Below are positions 9,044 to 18,504 of a stretch of 64,000 nt of DNA, in pieces. Each line of letters begins with the position of its first letter. Position 1 is the stretch's first letter. The translations under genes and the position numbers were made by a program. Below the pieces are notes generated by a model. It worked only from the letters and a program-made list of their open reading frames with translations. It had not been told where the DNA came from and did not search any database. The DNA is from Defluviitaleaceae bacterium (lineage in GTDB: Bacteria; Bacillota; Clostridia; Lachnospirales; WQUN01), in assembly GCA_009779835.1 (NCBI GenBank), contig WRBD01000006.1, forward strand, positions 1 to 64,000, in the 5' to 3' direction.

Positions 9044-11623
9044 ATTTAAAGAATTGTCGCGCGATATTGGGCGGATTATGCTCCGTTTTTTAACCAACCG
9101 CATTTTGTGGCTGGTTTTTGTCGCTGCAATTCTTTTTTATGTACTTCTTCGCAACTTTTTCAATTGCAAATTGTTATGGCAGATTCATTTATCGCACCGC
9201 CGCCGCAGTCGCGGTTTGTTACACGTTCGGTTCCTGCGCGTCGCGGCACTATTTACGACAGGCACGGGCGGCCGCTTGCAATCAATGTCCCGATTTTTGT
9301 TGCGATGCTTGACCCAAGTGTCGTCATTACAAACGAGGCATTGCTTGAACTCGCGTATTTATTCGAGCGAAACGGCGACCAATACGTTGATGATTTTCCG
9401 ATTTCGCGAGAAGAACCTTTTGAATTTCTTTTCACAGGCCCGACGGAAGCAAATATTGCGCGACAAGAATTCCGTTGGAAAGAAGATATGGCAGTGCCGA
9501 ACCCACGCGAAGCTACGGCGGAAGAATCGTGGCATTTTTTGCGTGAACAATTTGGCATTGACCCAGAATTTTGCAACGAAGACGCGCGGCGCATAATGAA
9601 TCTGCGCGCGCCGATTTTTTATCAACGACTGTTGGATTGGCGCAATTATACGCCCGTTCCATTTATCGTCGCGTATGATATTTCGCCAAACACAATCGCG
9701 GCAATCGCGGAACAAAATTTAATTTTCGGCGCATTGTTTACCGATATTACAACTTTACGGGAATATCCCGCAGGGAGATATGTTTCTCATATGGTGGGGT
9801 ATCTTCGCCCAATTACGGCAGAACAGTTTGCGCGAAACGAACATCGCGGTTACACTGTTGATGATTTGTTCGGACGAGCGGGGCTTGAACTTTCGATGGA
9901 GCATCATTTGCGCGGAACGCCAGGGCAACAGACTTTTGAAGTAAACTCGGCGGGACGGCGAATTTCCGCGCCTGTGTGGGATATCGAACCTGAGCCGGGA
10001 AACCGCGTTTTTATGACAATCGACCTTGAATTGCAAATGGAGGCATATCATATTTTGGAAGAAGCGTTGAGCGAAGCTTTAATTAGGCGGCTTACGCTTC
10101 GTACAATTCCGCGCGAACAGATGACTACGCCTGAAGCGGTTTTTATTTCGTTTATGCGCGGGCATAACTTGGATATTAGGCGCGTACTTGACACTGAGCC
10201 GGATAATGCGGCATACGCCATGCGTCAGTATATTTTAGCACGTTATCCGGAAGCAACCGCGCGGCGCGAAAGCGAAGAACGAATTCAAAGCATTATAATA
10301 GAAGGAATCCGCGGAGGCTTTATTTCTCCAGCGAAAATGTTACTGACTTTAATCGGCACAGAGCAAATTTCCGACCCCGACGGCGAAATTTCGGCGCGGC
10401 TTATTTCGCGCCCCGCAATGGCACGAGATGTTATCGTAGAAAAAATTCGTGCGCGAGAACTTACGCCGCAGATGTTTAATATGGATCCCTCAACAGGTTC
10501 AGTGGTTGTAACATGCATACATTCGGGTGATGTTTTGGCGGCGGTTTCGTATCCTTCGTATGACAATAACAGGCTTGTGAATGTGTTTGACAGTGAATAT
10601 TTCCGCCACATAAACGAACTTGACCCCACTCACCCTATGACAAACCGTCCTTTTATGGAAACACGCGCACCCGGCTCGACTTTTAAAATGTTCACGGCAA
10701 CCGCCGCGTTGGAAGAAGGCGTAATCAGCCCTAACTCGCGTATCAGTGACGGCGGACGACATCATACATTGGTTGGTTGTCGCGGTTGCGGAAGCCTGAA
10801 TGTTGTTCGGGCAATTGCGGTAAGCTGTAATGTTTTTTTTGCGGAAACCGGGTTTCGTCTTGGAAATGCCCGCCATCCAAGCCGTAACACTTTGGACGGA
10901 ATCGCGACGCTAAACCGATACATGGAATTTTTCGGGCTTAATGACCCAACGGGCGTTGAAATCGGTGAGGTTCATCAGCAATTTGTAAATCAGGGATATT
11001 TGGGAAACACAATGGCATCTCCGGAATTTAAAGTCCATCGCGAACGGCAATTCAGACCGAACGCTACCATACACGATTTACGCTGGCGCGATGCAGATAC
11101 CGCTCAAGTAACAATCGGTCAAGGTTACAGCAACTACACGCCCGCACAAATGGCGCGCGGAATGGCAATAATCGGAAGTAGGGGACACACATATCCGCTA
11201 CGTCTTGTAGGAATAATCGAAAACTACGCAGGTAACACCGTTCAGAGAAACACACCGACACCGATGGAATCCGCCGTAGACATTTCTGACACAACATGGG
11301 ACGCGGTAATAGAAGGAATGCGTTTGGTTACAACACCGGGCGGTGGCGGCACGGCAGTCGGTGTTTTCCGCAATTTTCCCATTCGCGTAGCGGGAAAAAC
11401 AGGTACCGCCGAGCAGGTTGGCGCACGTTTTTCGCACACGGCGTTCGGAGCATTCGCACCTTACGAAGACCCGCAAATTGCAGTTTATGTAAACGTACCT
11501 TTCAGCGCGAGCCGCGCATATTCGCAAATGGCGGCGCACGTCGCCCGCGACGTAATAGGCGTTGCGCTAGGGCTTGACACAAAACCTGAACACCCGCAAC
11601 CTTTAAATACTTTAAGACAATAA
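9033..11623 (+). CDS. mrdA: Penicillin-binding protein 2 (elongation transpeptidase), with an apparent N-terminal frameshift
   Basis: Class B PBP that cross-links peptidoglycan together with RodA. The transpeptidase motifs are complete: STFK (10678-10689), SCN in AVSCNVFF (10820-10830) and KTGTAEQ (11395-11415). A PBP dimer domain (RRGTIYDRHGRPLA) precedes them, and a large insertion seen in clostridial PBP2 is present. GAGGAG at 9020-9025 is seven bases before GTG 9033. From there one frame encodes the cytoplasmic tail and membrane helix (LTNRILWLVFVAAILFYV). The rest of the protein (SSQLFQLQIVMADS onward) is in the -1 frame. The switch falls between 9132 and 9155, near a run of six T at 9133-9138. 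Either a base is missing from the sequence or the gene is damaged. The intact-frame part alone would lack its membrane anchor. Confidence 0.9.
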
Positions 11624-11640
11624 AAAAACTGGGGGGAATT

Positions 11641-12348
11641 ATGTCCACCAAACAAATTGTTACATTGAAAGGGCAGAAAGACGGTATCGGTATTATACTT
11701 GATGCCGAAGCGGATTTTGAAGCGTTAAAAGAAAGTTTGCGAAAAAAGGTTTCGCAGGGCAAGCAGTTTTTCGACGGAGCGGATACAAAAGTTGCGTTCA
11801 AAGGGCGCGAACTTAACGACTTTGAAGAAAAAACGCTGATTGACATTATCACGTCTGAAACGAATTTGGATATTACGTTCGTTCAAGGCGAGGATTTTGT
11901 TATACCGAACGGAAACGGAGACAGTGCTGCGGTAACGGGTGAAGCTTCGGTTTTCGGAGGAGGCGGTTCTTCCGCACCTGCGCCTCATCCTTCTTCCGTT
12001 CCCAAACAGCTCGGTCGAAAAGAAAGCCCTACCGCGTATTATCAAGGCGGGCTTCGTTCGGGGCAAAGCATTAAATATAAGGGTTCGGTTGTAATTATGG
12101 GGGATGTCAATCCCGGCAGCGAAATTGTTGCCGACGGTAATGTGGTTGTTCTGGGTGCGTTGAAAGGAATGGCGCACGCGGGCGCGTCGGGCGACGATTC
12201 TTGTTTTGTGTCGGCATTGTTTTTGCGTCCGACGCAGCTTCGCATTGCCGGGCTGATTTCTTACGTTCCCGAAACCGCAAAAAATGTACGTTCGGCGGCG
12301 GCTTACGCTTATATAAAAGACGGTCAGGTTTTTATCGGACCGTTATAA
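11641..12348 (+). CDS. minC: Septum-site determining protein MinC
   Basis: Inhibitor of FtsZ ring assembly away from midcell, activated by MinD. The N-terminal domain (about residues 1-100) binds FtsZ. A Gly/Ser/Ala/Pro-rich linker follows (about 105-130, GGGSSAPAPHP). The C-terminal beta-helix carries the MinC_C signature (LRSGQSIKYKGSVVIMGDVN, PGSEIVADGNVVVLGALKG) used for dimerisation and MinD binding. Length 235 is usual. The GGGG ribosome site directly follows mrdA, and minD comes 21 bases later. Confidence 0.95.
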   Translation: MSTKQIVTLKGQKDGIGIILDAEADFEALKESLRKKVSQGKQFFDGADTKVAFKGRELNDFEEKTLIDIITSETNLDITFVQGEDFVIPNGNGDSAAVTGEASVFGGGGSSAPAPHPSSVPKQLGRKESPTAYYQGGLRSGQSIKYKGSVVIMGDVNPGSEIVADGNVVVLGALKGMAHAGASGDDSCFVSALFLRPTQLRIAGLISYVPETAKNVRSAAAYAYIKDGQVFIGPL

Positions 12349-12369
12349 AAAACAAAGGGGATATTTAAA

Positions 12370-13164
12370 ATGGGAGAAGTTTATGTAATTACATCGGGCA
12401 AGGGTGGTGTCGGTAAAACTACCACTACCGCCAATCTTGGCGCGGGGCTTGCGCTTATGGAAAAGACGGTTGTTCTTGTTGACGCGGACATTGGGTTGCG
12501 AAACTTAGACGTTGTCATGGGGCTTGAAAACCGGATTGTTTTCGATTTGATTGACGTAATCGAAGGCAACTGCCGTTTGAAACAAGCTCTTATAAAGGAC
12601 AAGCGTTATCCGACATTGCATTTGCTTCCGGCGGCGCAAACCAAAGACAAGGACGCAGTTTCGCCGGAGCAAATGAAAAAACTTTGCGACCAGCTTCGCG
12701 AAGAATTCGACTATGTAATTCTCGACTGCCCGGCGGGAATCGAGCAAGGTTTCAAGAACGCCATTGCCGGTGCGGACAAGGCAATCGTTGTGACAACGCC
12801 GGAAGTTTCGGCTGTTCGCGACGCGGACAGAATCATCGGGCTATTGGAAGCAGCAGAGGTGCATTCTCCGTTATTAATCTTAAACCGTCTCCGCATTAAC
12901 ATGGTAAAACGCGGCGACATGATGGCACTTGAAGACGTAACGGAAATTTTGGCAATCGACGTGCTGGGTGTTGTTCCCGACGACGAAAGCATCGTAATCG
13001 CGACAAATAAGGGTGAGCCATGCGTTGCAGATAAAGATTCCTTCGCGGGGCAGGCGTTCCGCGATATCTGCCGCCGCATGAACGGCGAAACCGTTCCCCT
13101 AATGAATTTAGACATCGACAAAGGAATAATGGCAAAAATTAGAAAATTCTTCGTTAGATCATAG
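12370..13164 (+). CDS. minD: Septum-site determining ATPase MinD
   Basis: ParA/MinD-family ATPase that recruits MinC to the membrane. It has a deviant Walker A KGGVGKTT near the N-terminus, the switch region DADIGLRNLDVVMGLENR, and Walker B VILDCPAGIEQGF. A C-terminal amphipathic membrane-targeting helix ends the protein (about the last 12 residues, IMAKIRKFFVRS). Length 264 is typical. It lies between minC and minE. Confidence 0.97.
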   Translation: MGEVYVITSGKGGVGKTTTTANLGAGLALMEKTVVLVDADIGLRNLDVVMGLENRIVFDLIDVIEGNCRLKQALIKDKRYPTLHLLPAAQTKDKDAVSPEQMKKLCDQLREEFDYVILDCPAGIEQGFKNAIAGADKAIVVTTPEVSAVRDADRIIGLLEAAEVHSPLLILNRLRINMVKRGDMMALEDVTEILAIDVLGVVPDDESIVIATNKGEPCVADKDSFAGQAFRDICRRMNGETVPLMNLDIDKGIMAKIRKFFVRS

Positions 13165-13175
13165 GAGGGTTTGAT

Positions 13176-13457
13176 ATGGATTTCTTAAAAAATATTTTCT
13201 CAAAAAAACCACAGTCCGGCTCTGTAGCAAAAGACCGTCTCAAACTCGTTCTAATCCACGACCGCGCAAACTGCTCAACAGATCTTCTCGAAATGATGAA
13301 AAACGATATCATGCAGGTAATCGCAAAATACATGGACATTGACGAAGCTGCCGGCATGGACATAAATATTTCGCAAACCACAGATGACAACAACAAAACC
13401 GTACCCGTTTTGTATGCGAATATTCCAATTAAAAATATGAGGAAAAAAAAGAAATAA
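13176..13457 (+). CDS. minE: Cell division topological specificity factor MinE
   Basis: Displaces MinC and stimulates MinD ATPase. It has an N-terminal amphipathic helix (MDFLKNIFSKK), an anti-MinCD segment (AKDRLKLVLIHDRANCS) and a C-terminal dimerisation domain (MDIDEAAGMDINISQ). Length 93 is normal. AGGAGG at about 13162-13168 is well placed. Presence of MinE together with MinCD suggests the oscillating type of system. No DivIVA gene is visible in the window. Confidence 0.94.
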   Translation: MDFLKNIFSKKPQSGSVAKDRLKLVLIHDRANCSTDLLEMMKNDIMQVIAKYMDIDEAAGMDINISQTTDDNNKTVPVLYANIPIKNMRKKKK

Positions 13458-13476
13458 AAAAACGGAGGAAAATAAC

Positions 13477-14019
13477 ATGGCAAATTTAAAAGGCACTAAA
13501 ACCGAAGCTAATTTAATGGCAGCGTTCGCAGGGGAGTCACAAGCACGAAACAAGTACACTTATTTTGCCGGAAAGGCAAAAAAGCAAGGCTATGAACAAA
13601 TAGCAAAGATTTTTCTTGAAACTGCCGAAAACGAAAAAGAACACGCAAAATTATGGTTCAAACATTTGCACGAAGGAGATATTCCCGATACAGGGGCGAA
13701 CTTACTCTCCGCCGCAGAAGGAGAACATGAGGAATGGACTAAAATGTACGAAGAGTTTGCTAAAATCGCAGATGAAGAGGGCTTTTCCGATATAGCGGCT
13801 CAATTCAGAGAGGTCGGGGCAATTGAGAAGCATCACGAAGAACGGTTCAAGAAATTACTAAACAACTACAACAGCAAAACAATATTCACGGGCGATTCTT
13901 CTACTGATTGGGAATGTATGAATTGTGGTCACATTCATACCGGTAAATATGCTCCGCAAGTTTGTCCTGTTTGCCACCACCCGCAAGCGTACTTTATGAT
14001 AAAACCGGGTAATTACTGA
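13477..14019 (+). CDS. rbr: Rubrerythrin
   Basis: Non-haem iron peroxidase of anaerobes that reduces hydrogen peroxide. The ferritin-like four-helix domain (about residues 5-140) has the diiron ligand motifs: the first Glu in AGESQARNKY, ENEKEHAKLW and the late EKHHEERF. The C-terminal rubredoxin domain has CMNCGH and CPVCHH. Length 180 is slightly shorter than the classical 190. It is preceded by CGGAGGAAA and sits between minE and rodA, an insertion into an otherwise standard cell-shape cluster. Confidence 0.96.
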   Translation: MANLKGTKTEANLMAAFAGESQARNKYTYFAGKAKKQGYEQIAKIFLETAENEKEHAKLWFKHLHEGDIPDTGANLLSAAEGEHEEWTKMYEEFAKIADEEGFSDIAAQFREVGAIEKHHEERFKKLLNNYNSKTIFTGDSSTDWECMNCGHIHTGKYAPQVCPVCHHPQAYFMIKPGNY

Positions 14020-14068
14020 TATAGGGCTTTCTGCCAAAAGATTAAAGTCATGTAAAAAGGAAAATTAT

Positions 14069-15250
14069 ATGCACTGGAAAAAAATCCCGAAAACTTATGA
14101 TTATTTGCTTGCGCTGGTTGTAATTGGACTTGGCGTTTTTGGTGTTGTGATGATTTATACATCGGGCAATGCGGGGCTTGTTCCCGCGCATATTGCCAGA
14201 AACACAGGTGAGCTTTGGATTAGGCAACGCGGGTTTATTATTTCCGGTGCTTTTTTGATGATTGCGTTTTCGTTGATTGATTATCATTATGTGACAAGAT
14301 TTTATTTGTATATCTACGGCTTGATGATTGTGCTTTTAGTGGTTGTAATGGTTGTGGGTGCGGATGATAATACAGGAGTTGCGCGTTGGCTTTGGATTCC
14401 CAATCCGTTTGGAAGAGCGCAGAGTATTCAACCGTCGGAGTTTGCGAAAATTTTTATGACGATTTTCTTAGCGAAATTTTTAGATGTTTTTCGGGATAGG
14501 TTTAACAGACCGCTGTGGCTTTTATTGGTTGTTGCGTTAATTGTACTGCCGGTTTTGTTTGTGTTTTTACAGCCGTCTTTTTCGGCTTCGATGGTTGTGC
14601 TGAGTATTTCGCTTGTGGTGCTGTTTGTTGGCGGTCTTTATTGGCGCACAATAATTGTTTCGCTGGCTGTGTTTGCGCCTGTTGGGGTAGTGGTTTGGTT
14701 CGATTTGCAAAGGCAGACACCGATTATTCTTACGAGGATTTTAGGTGAATGGCAATGGCGGCGCATAGAAAGCTTTTTGCGTCCGGAACTTGCCAGCGAA
14801 TGGGCGCGTTATCAAACGGAGCGTTCGCTTTACGCGATTGGCACCGGCGGCTTGACGGGGCGCGGGTTTTTGGAAAATCCGTATATTATATTGGGTCATA
14901 ACGATTTTATTTTTTCCGTTGTGGCTTCGCAGTATGGTTTTGTGGGCGCGGTTGTATTGCTTGGCGTTGTGGCGTTTATAATTGTAAGTTGTATCCGTAC
15001 CGCGCTGAAAGCCGCAGACATCGAAGGGCGGCTGATTGCCGCGGGCGTTGCAGGAATGCTTATCTTCGAGACGTTTTTTCATGTGGGTGTAGCAACAGAC
15101 CTTCTACCGAACACAGGAATGCCGTTTCCGTTTCTTTCATACGGCGGCTCTATGATTTGGGTGCATATGATTGCAATCGGAATGGTTATTAATGTAGGCT
15201 TGCCGAGAAAACCAAAATCAATGTTTGACCAACCGGAGGAAGAAGAATGA
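14069..15250 (+). CDS. rodA: SEDS-family peptidoglycan polymerase RodA
   Basis: Polytopic glycosyltransferase that polymerises lipid II together with PBP2. About ten hydrophobic segments are visible. Family motifs include IQPSEFAKI (catalytic-region Glu), [30 protein letters not shown] and the terminal [14 protein letters not shown]. FtsW and SpoVE share these motifs. Placement after mreBCD-mrdA-min favours RodA. AAAGGAAAA precedes ATG 14069. The end overlaps mgsA by four bases (ATGA). Confidence 0.93.
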   Translation: MHWKKIPKTYDYLLALVVIGLGVFGVVMIYTSGNAGLVPAHIARNTGELWIRQRGFIISGAFLMIAFSLIDYHYVTRFYLYIYGLMIVLLVVVMVVGADDNTGVARWLWIPNPFGRAQSIQPSEFAKIFMTIFLAKFLDVFRDRFNRPLWLLLVVALIVLPVLFVFLQPSFSASMVVLSISLVVLFVGGLYWRTIIVSLAVFAPVGVVVWFDLQRQTPIILTRILGEWQWRRIESFLRPELASEWARYQTERSLYAIGTGGLTGRGFLENPYIILGHNDFIFSVVASQYGFVGAVVLLGVVAFIIVSCIRTALKAADIEGRLIAAGVAGMLIFETFFHVGVATDLLPNTGMPFPFLSYGGSMIWVHMIAIGMVINVGLPRKPKSMFDQPEEEE

Positions 15251-15645
15251 ATATCGCATTAATCGCGCATGACAACAAAAAAAAGTTGATGGAGAATCTT
15301 TGCATTGCGTACAGGCACATTTTGTATAAGCATAGAATTTTCGCCACGGGAACGACGGGTCAAATTGTTGAGGACGCAACAAATTTGTCTGTATCGAAAT
15401 ATTTGACGGGACATCTTGGCGGCGCACAACAGGTTAGCGCGCAAGTCGCGCTGAACGATATCGACCTTGTAATTTTTTTGCGTGACCCGCTTCAACCGAA
15501 GCATTACGAGCCGGATATTGATTCTCTTTTACGGCTTTGCGATTCGCACAATATTCCCGTCGCAAGCAATCTTGCCACGGCGGAAGTACTACTGCTCGCT
15601 CTCGACAGAGGTGATTTGGACTGGAGGTTGAATTTGAAGCGATGA
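15247..15645 (+). CDS. mgsA: Methylglyoxal synthase
   Basis: Converts dihydroxyacetone phosphate to methylglyoxal and phosphate, a bypass that relieves sugar-phosphate build-up. It has the ALIAHDNKK start, the ATGTTG phosphate loop, GGAQQVSA, the catalytic-region FLRDPLQ, and SNLATAE near the C-terminus. Length 132 fits the family. It overlaps rodA and the following capA-like gene by four bases each, so all three are probably translated together. Confidence 0.96.
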   Translation: MNIALIAHDNKKKLMENLCIAYRHILYKHRIFATGTTGQIVEDATNLSVSKYLTGHLGGAQQVSAQVALNDIDLVIFLRDPLQPKHYEPDIDSLLRLCDSHNIPVASNLATAEVLLLALDRGDLDWRLNLKR

Positions 15646-16784
15646 AATTTTTAAAAGCCATGTTTATTTCGATGTTTATTACTCTTTTTATCGGCGGCGT
15701 GGCTGTGGCGACGGGGTTTTATCGTGGTGTAATTGAAATTGGAAAGGACGTTATTCCTATTTTTGCCGAACACAGAGAGTTTGTGAGAAAATCACGACCT
15801 GAACTTGACTACATAACCGATGAGTATAAAATTTACGAAGAACAGGAGGAGTTGACTTGCCCATACACCGTTACGATTTTACTTTCGGCGGCAGGCGATG
15901 TTGTGCTTGGCGGAGATAACCGTTGGGCAGGGTATTTAAGATTTATGCAGGAATTTCGCGAAAGCGGGAATGACCATAGTATTTTTTTTAAAAATGTCGC
16001 GCATATTTTTTATGAAAGCGACCTTTCCGTTGTGAACCTCGAAGGCGCGTTGACAGACATTGAAATTGCGCCGCAAGATAAGGAATTTCTTTTTCGTGCG
16101 CCGCCGCATTTCGCTAAAATACTTTCGGCGGGAAACATAGATGCGGTTTCGCTTGCGAATAATCATACGCGTGATTTCGGTATGCGCGGCTACGAAGATA
16201 CAAAAGACGCGCTTAGATATGTAGGGGTTGAGTATTTCGGAAATGATTCGTTGTTAATAAGGGAAATAAACGGGATAAAAGTGGGGCTTTTCGGGTACAG
16301 CATTTGGGCGGACACCGCCGATAACCGAAGAAGAATTACCTCCGCAGTCGAACGTCTTCGCAATGACGGCGCACAGCTTATAATCGCGTTTTTTCATTGG
16401 GGCGTTGAGCGCGAAAACTTTCCCGAACAATATCAAATCAGTACCGGGCGGTTTACGTTGAACGTCGGCGCGGATTTGGTTCTTGGTTCGCACCCTCATA
16501 CTATTCAAGGAATTGAGGAACACAATGGGCGGTACATTGTTTACTCTCTTGCAGATTTTTGTTTCGGCGGCAACGCCAACCCGCCCGACCAAGACGCTTT
16601 TATTTTTCAACAAAAGTTCACATTTTATCGCGGCGAACTTTTACCGGACAACGAAATAAACATTATTCCGGTTTTCATGTCGTCAGTGCGCAACAGGAAC
16701 GATTTCAGGCCCACCGTTGCCGAAGATGAAGACGCAAAAAGGATTCTGGCAAGGATAGAAGAATACAGCGAACCACTACGATAA
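15642..16784 (+). CDS. CapA-family protein (poly-gamma-glutamate capsule synthesis type)
   Basis: Predicted metallophosphatase-like extracytoplasmic enzyme of the PGA_cap family. An N-terminal membrane anchor (about residues 5-28) is followed by a domain with [11 protein letters not shown], the VNLEGALTD strand, [16 protein letters not shown] and GSHPHTIQG. These are the metal-site motifs of the calcineurin-like CapA fold. Its role in polymer synthesis is known only for some relatives, and no capB, capC or capE is nearby. A cell-surface role coupled to the shape operon is an inference from position. Confidence 0.9.
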   Translation: MKFLKAMFISMFITLFIGGVAVATGFYRGVIEIGKDVIPIFAEHREFVRKSRPELDYITDEYKIYEEQEELTCPYTVTILLSAAGDVVLGGDNRWAGYLRFMQEFRESGNDHSIFFKNVAHIFYESDLSVVNLEGALTDIEIAPQDKEFLFRAPPHFAKILSAGNIDAVSLANNHTRDFGMRGYEDTKDALRYVGVEYFGNDSLLIREINGIKVGLFGYSIWADTADNRRRITSAVERLRNDGAQLIIAFFHWGVERENFPEQYQISTGRFTLNVGADLVLGSHPHTIQGIEEHNGRYIVYSLADFCFGGNANPPDQDAFIFQQKFTFYRGELLPDNEINIIPVFMSSVRNRNDFRPTVAEDEDAKRILARIEEYSEPLR

Positions 16785-16814
16785 TTATTTTAATTAAGAA
16801 AGGAAAAATACACT

Positions 16815-18500
16815 ATGCCGATAATGGGAATTGATTTAGGTACAACAAACAGTTTAATAGCTTGTTTTATGAATTCACAACCAACGATAATCCCGAATGT
16901 TTTCGGGGAAAATTTAACCCCGTCAATTGTCAGCGTAATGGACGACGGGCAAATTTCTGTGGGGAAAATTGCGAAGGAGAGATTAATTTCGCATCCGCAA
17001 ATGACGGCGGCGGTCTTTAAAAGAAGCATGGGAACAAAAAAGCAATTTAAACTTGGTGAAAAAGTTTTTACAGCCGAAGAACTTTCTTCATTTGTAGTAA
17101 AAAAACTTAAAGAGGACGCGGAAATTTTTCTGGGCGAAAAAATTGAAGAAGCTATTATAAGCGTACCGGCTTATTTCAATGACGTTCAAAGACGCGCCAC
17201 AAAATTAGCCGGAGAACTCGCGGGGCTGAAAGTCGAAAGAATAGTAAATGAGCCTACGGCGGCAGCTTTGGCGTACGGGTTTCACGAAGAGCAGGATTAT
17301 ACTAAATTTCTTGTTTTCGATTTGGGCGGCGGAACCTTTGACGTATCCGTTTTGGAAAAATACGATAACATAATGGAAGTACGCGCCGTAGCCGGGGATA
17401 TTTTTCTAGGCGGAGAAGATTTTACAGAAATTCTTGAAAAAATTTTTTTGGATAAAACAAAATTGAATTTTGAAGATTTATCTGATTCCGATAAGGCTGT
17501 TTTGAAAAAAAGTATCGAAACAGCAAAGCACAGTTTTTCAAGAAGCAATATAAAAATAACTTCTACTATTCAAGAAAAAACCTATGAAGCAAATGTACTC
17601 TTGAACGAATACACATCAAAATGCGAAGACCTACTTACACGGTTGCGTACGTCAATTAAAGTTTCAATGAATGATGCGAAAATATCGCTGGATCAAATCG
17701 ACAATATAATTTTATCGGGCGGCGCGACAAATTTGCCAATAATAAAAGATTTTGTGGGAAAGCTTTTCAGGCGAATTCCGTTGTCGTCAATTAATCCGGA
17801 TGAGGTTGTCGGTGTTGGCGCGGCTGTTCACGCAGCCTTGAAGGAGCGTGACGAAGCCGTTTCGGAAATAATCTTAACGGATGTTTGTCCGTTTACTTTG
17901 GGCGTTGAAAGTTCTTCAAAGCAGCCAAACGGGATTTTTTATCATGATTTATATTCCCCGATTATTGAGCGCAACACAATTATTCCCGTTTCGCGCGTAG
18001 AGCGGTTTTTCACATTGCACGATAATCAATCAATTATTAGCTTTAAAATATTTCAGGGAGAAAGCAGAAAAGCAAGCGAAAATTCATTTATGGGTGAATT
18101 GTCAATTCCCATTCCTAAAGCTCCTGCCGGTCAGGAAGGTGCAGATGTCCGTTTCACATACAATATAAACGGCATTTTAGAAGTGGAAGTTACGGTTGTG
18201 TCCAGCGGGCTGAAAAAAACTTTGGTAATCGACAGAAACCCCGGAGTATTTACACAGGACGAGATTAAGCAAAAATTAAATGAACTTGCGGCTTATAAAA
18301 TCCATCCGCGGGAAAAAGAAGAAAACCGTTTTTTAATTTCCAGAGGCGAGCGACTTTATCAGGAGAGTTTGGGGAGTACCCGCATAACGCTTGGTATGGA
18401 ACTTACAAATTTTGATGCTGTGTTGGATTCGCAGGATGAAAGAAAAATTCGTGATTTCGCAATTAAATTCAAAAAAATTTTAGACGACTTGGATGGGTGA
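16815..18500 (+). CDS. hscC: HscC-type Hsp70 chaperone
   Basis: ATP-dependent chaperone shorter than DnaK (561 residues, as in HscC). The nucleotide-binding domain shows [50 protein letters not shown] and LSGGATNLP. The substrate-binding domain starts at about residue 365 ([11 protein letters not shown]). The helical lid is short and ends in a coil-like ILDDLDG. No grpE or dnaJ is next to it. Instead a giant J-domain/TPR gene starts within its last codons, which suggests a dedicated pair. Confidence 0.92.
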   Translation: MPIMGIDLGTTNSLIACFMNSQPTIIPNVFGENLTPSIVSVMDDGQISVGKIAKERLISHPQMTAAVFKRSMGTKKQFKLGEKVFTAEELSSFVVKKLKEDAEIFLGEKIEEAIISVPAYFNDVQRRATKLAGELAGLKVERIVNEPTAAALAYGFHEEQDYTKFLVFDLGGGTFDVSVLEKYDNIMEVRAVAGDIFLGGEDFTEILEKIFLDKTKLNFEDLSDSDKAVLKKSIETAKHSFSRSNIKITSTIQEKTYEANVLLNEYTSKCEDLLTRLRTSIKVSMNDAKISLDQIDNIILSGGATNLPIIKDFVGKLFRRIPLSSINPDEVVGVGAAVHAALKERDEAVSEIILTDVCPFTLGVESSSKQPNGIFYHDLYSPIIERNTIIPVSRVERFFTLHDNQSIISFKIFQGESRKASENSFMGELSIPIPKAPAGQEGADVRFTYNINGILEVEVTVVSSGLKKTLVIDRNPGVFTQDEIKQKLNELAAYKIHPREKEENRFLISRGERLYQESLGSTRITLGMELTNFDAVLDSQDERKIRDFAIKFKKILDDLDG

Positions 18501-18504
18501 GCGT

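Noticed and set aside
9126..9160. Programmed -1 frameshift in mrdA
   Set aside because: The in-frame codons around the T-run (CTT TTT TAT) do not make a standard slippery heptamer with good re-pairing, and no clear downstream stimulator was seen. An indel is simpler.
9107..11623. Taking GTG 9107 as the true start of PBP2
   Set aside because: No ribosome site precedes it and the resulting N-terminus (AGFCRCNSF) is not a PBP2 tail. The real start signal is at 9020-9035 in another frame.
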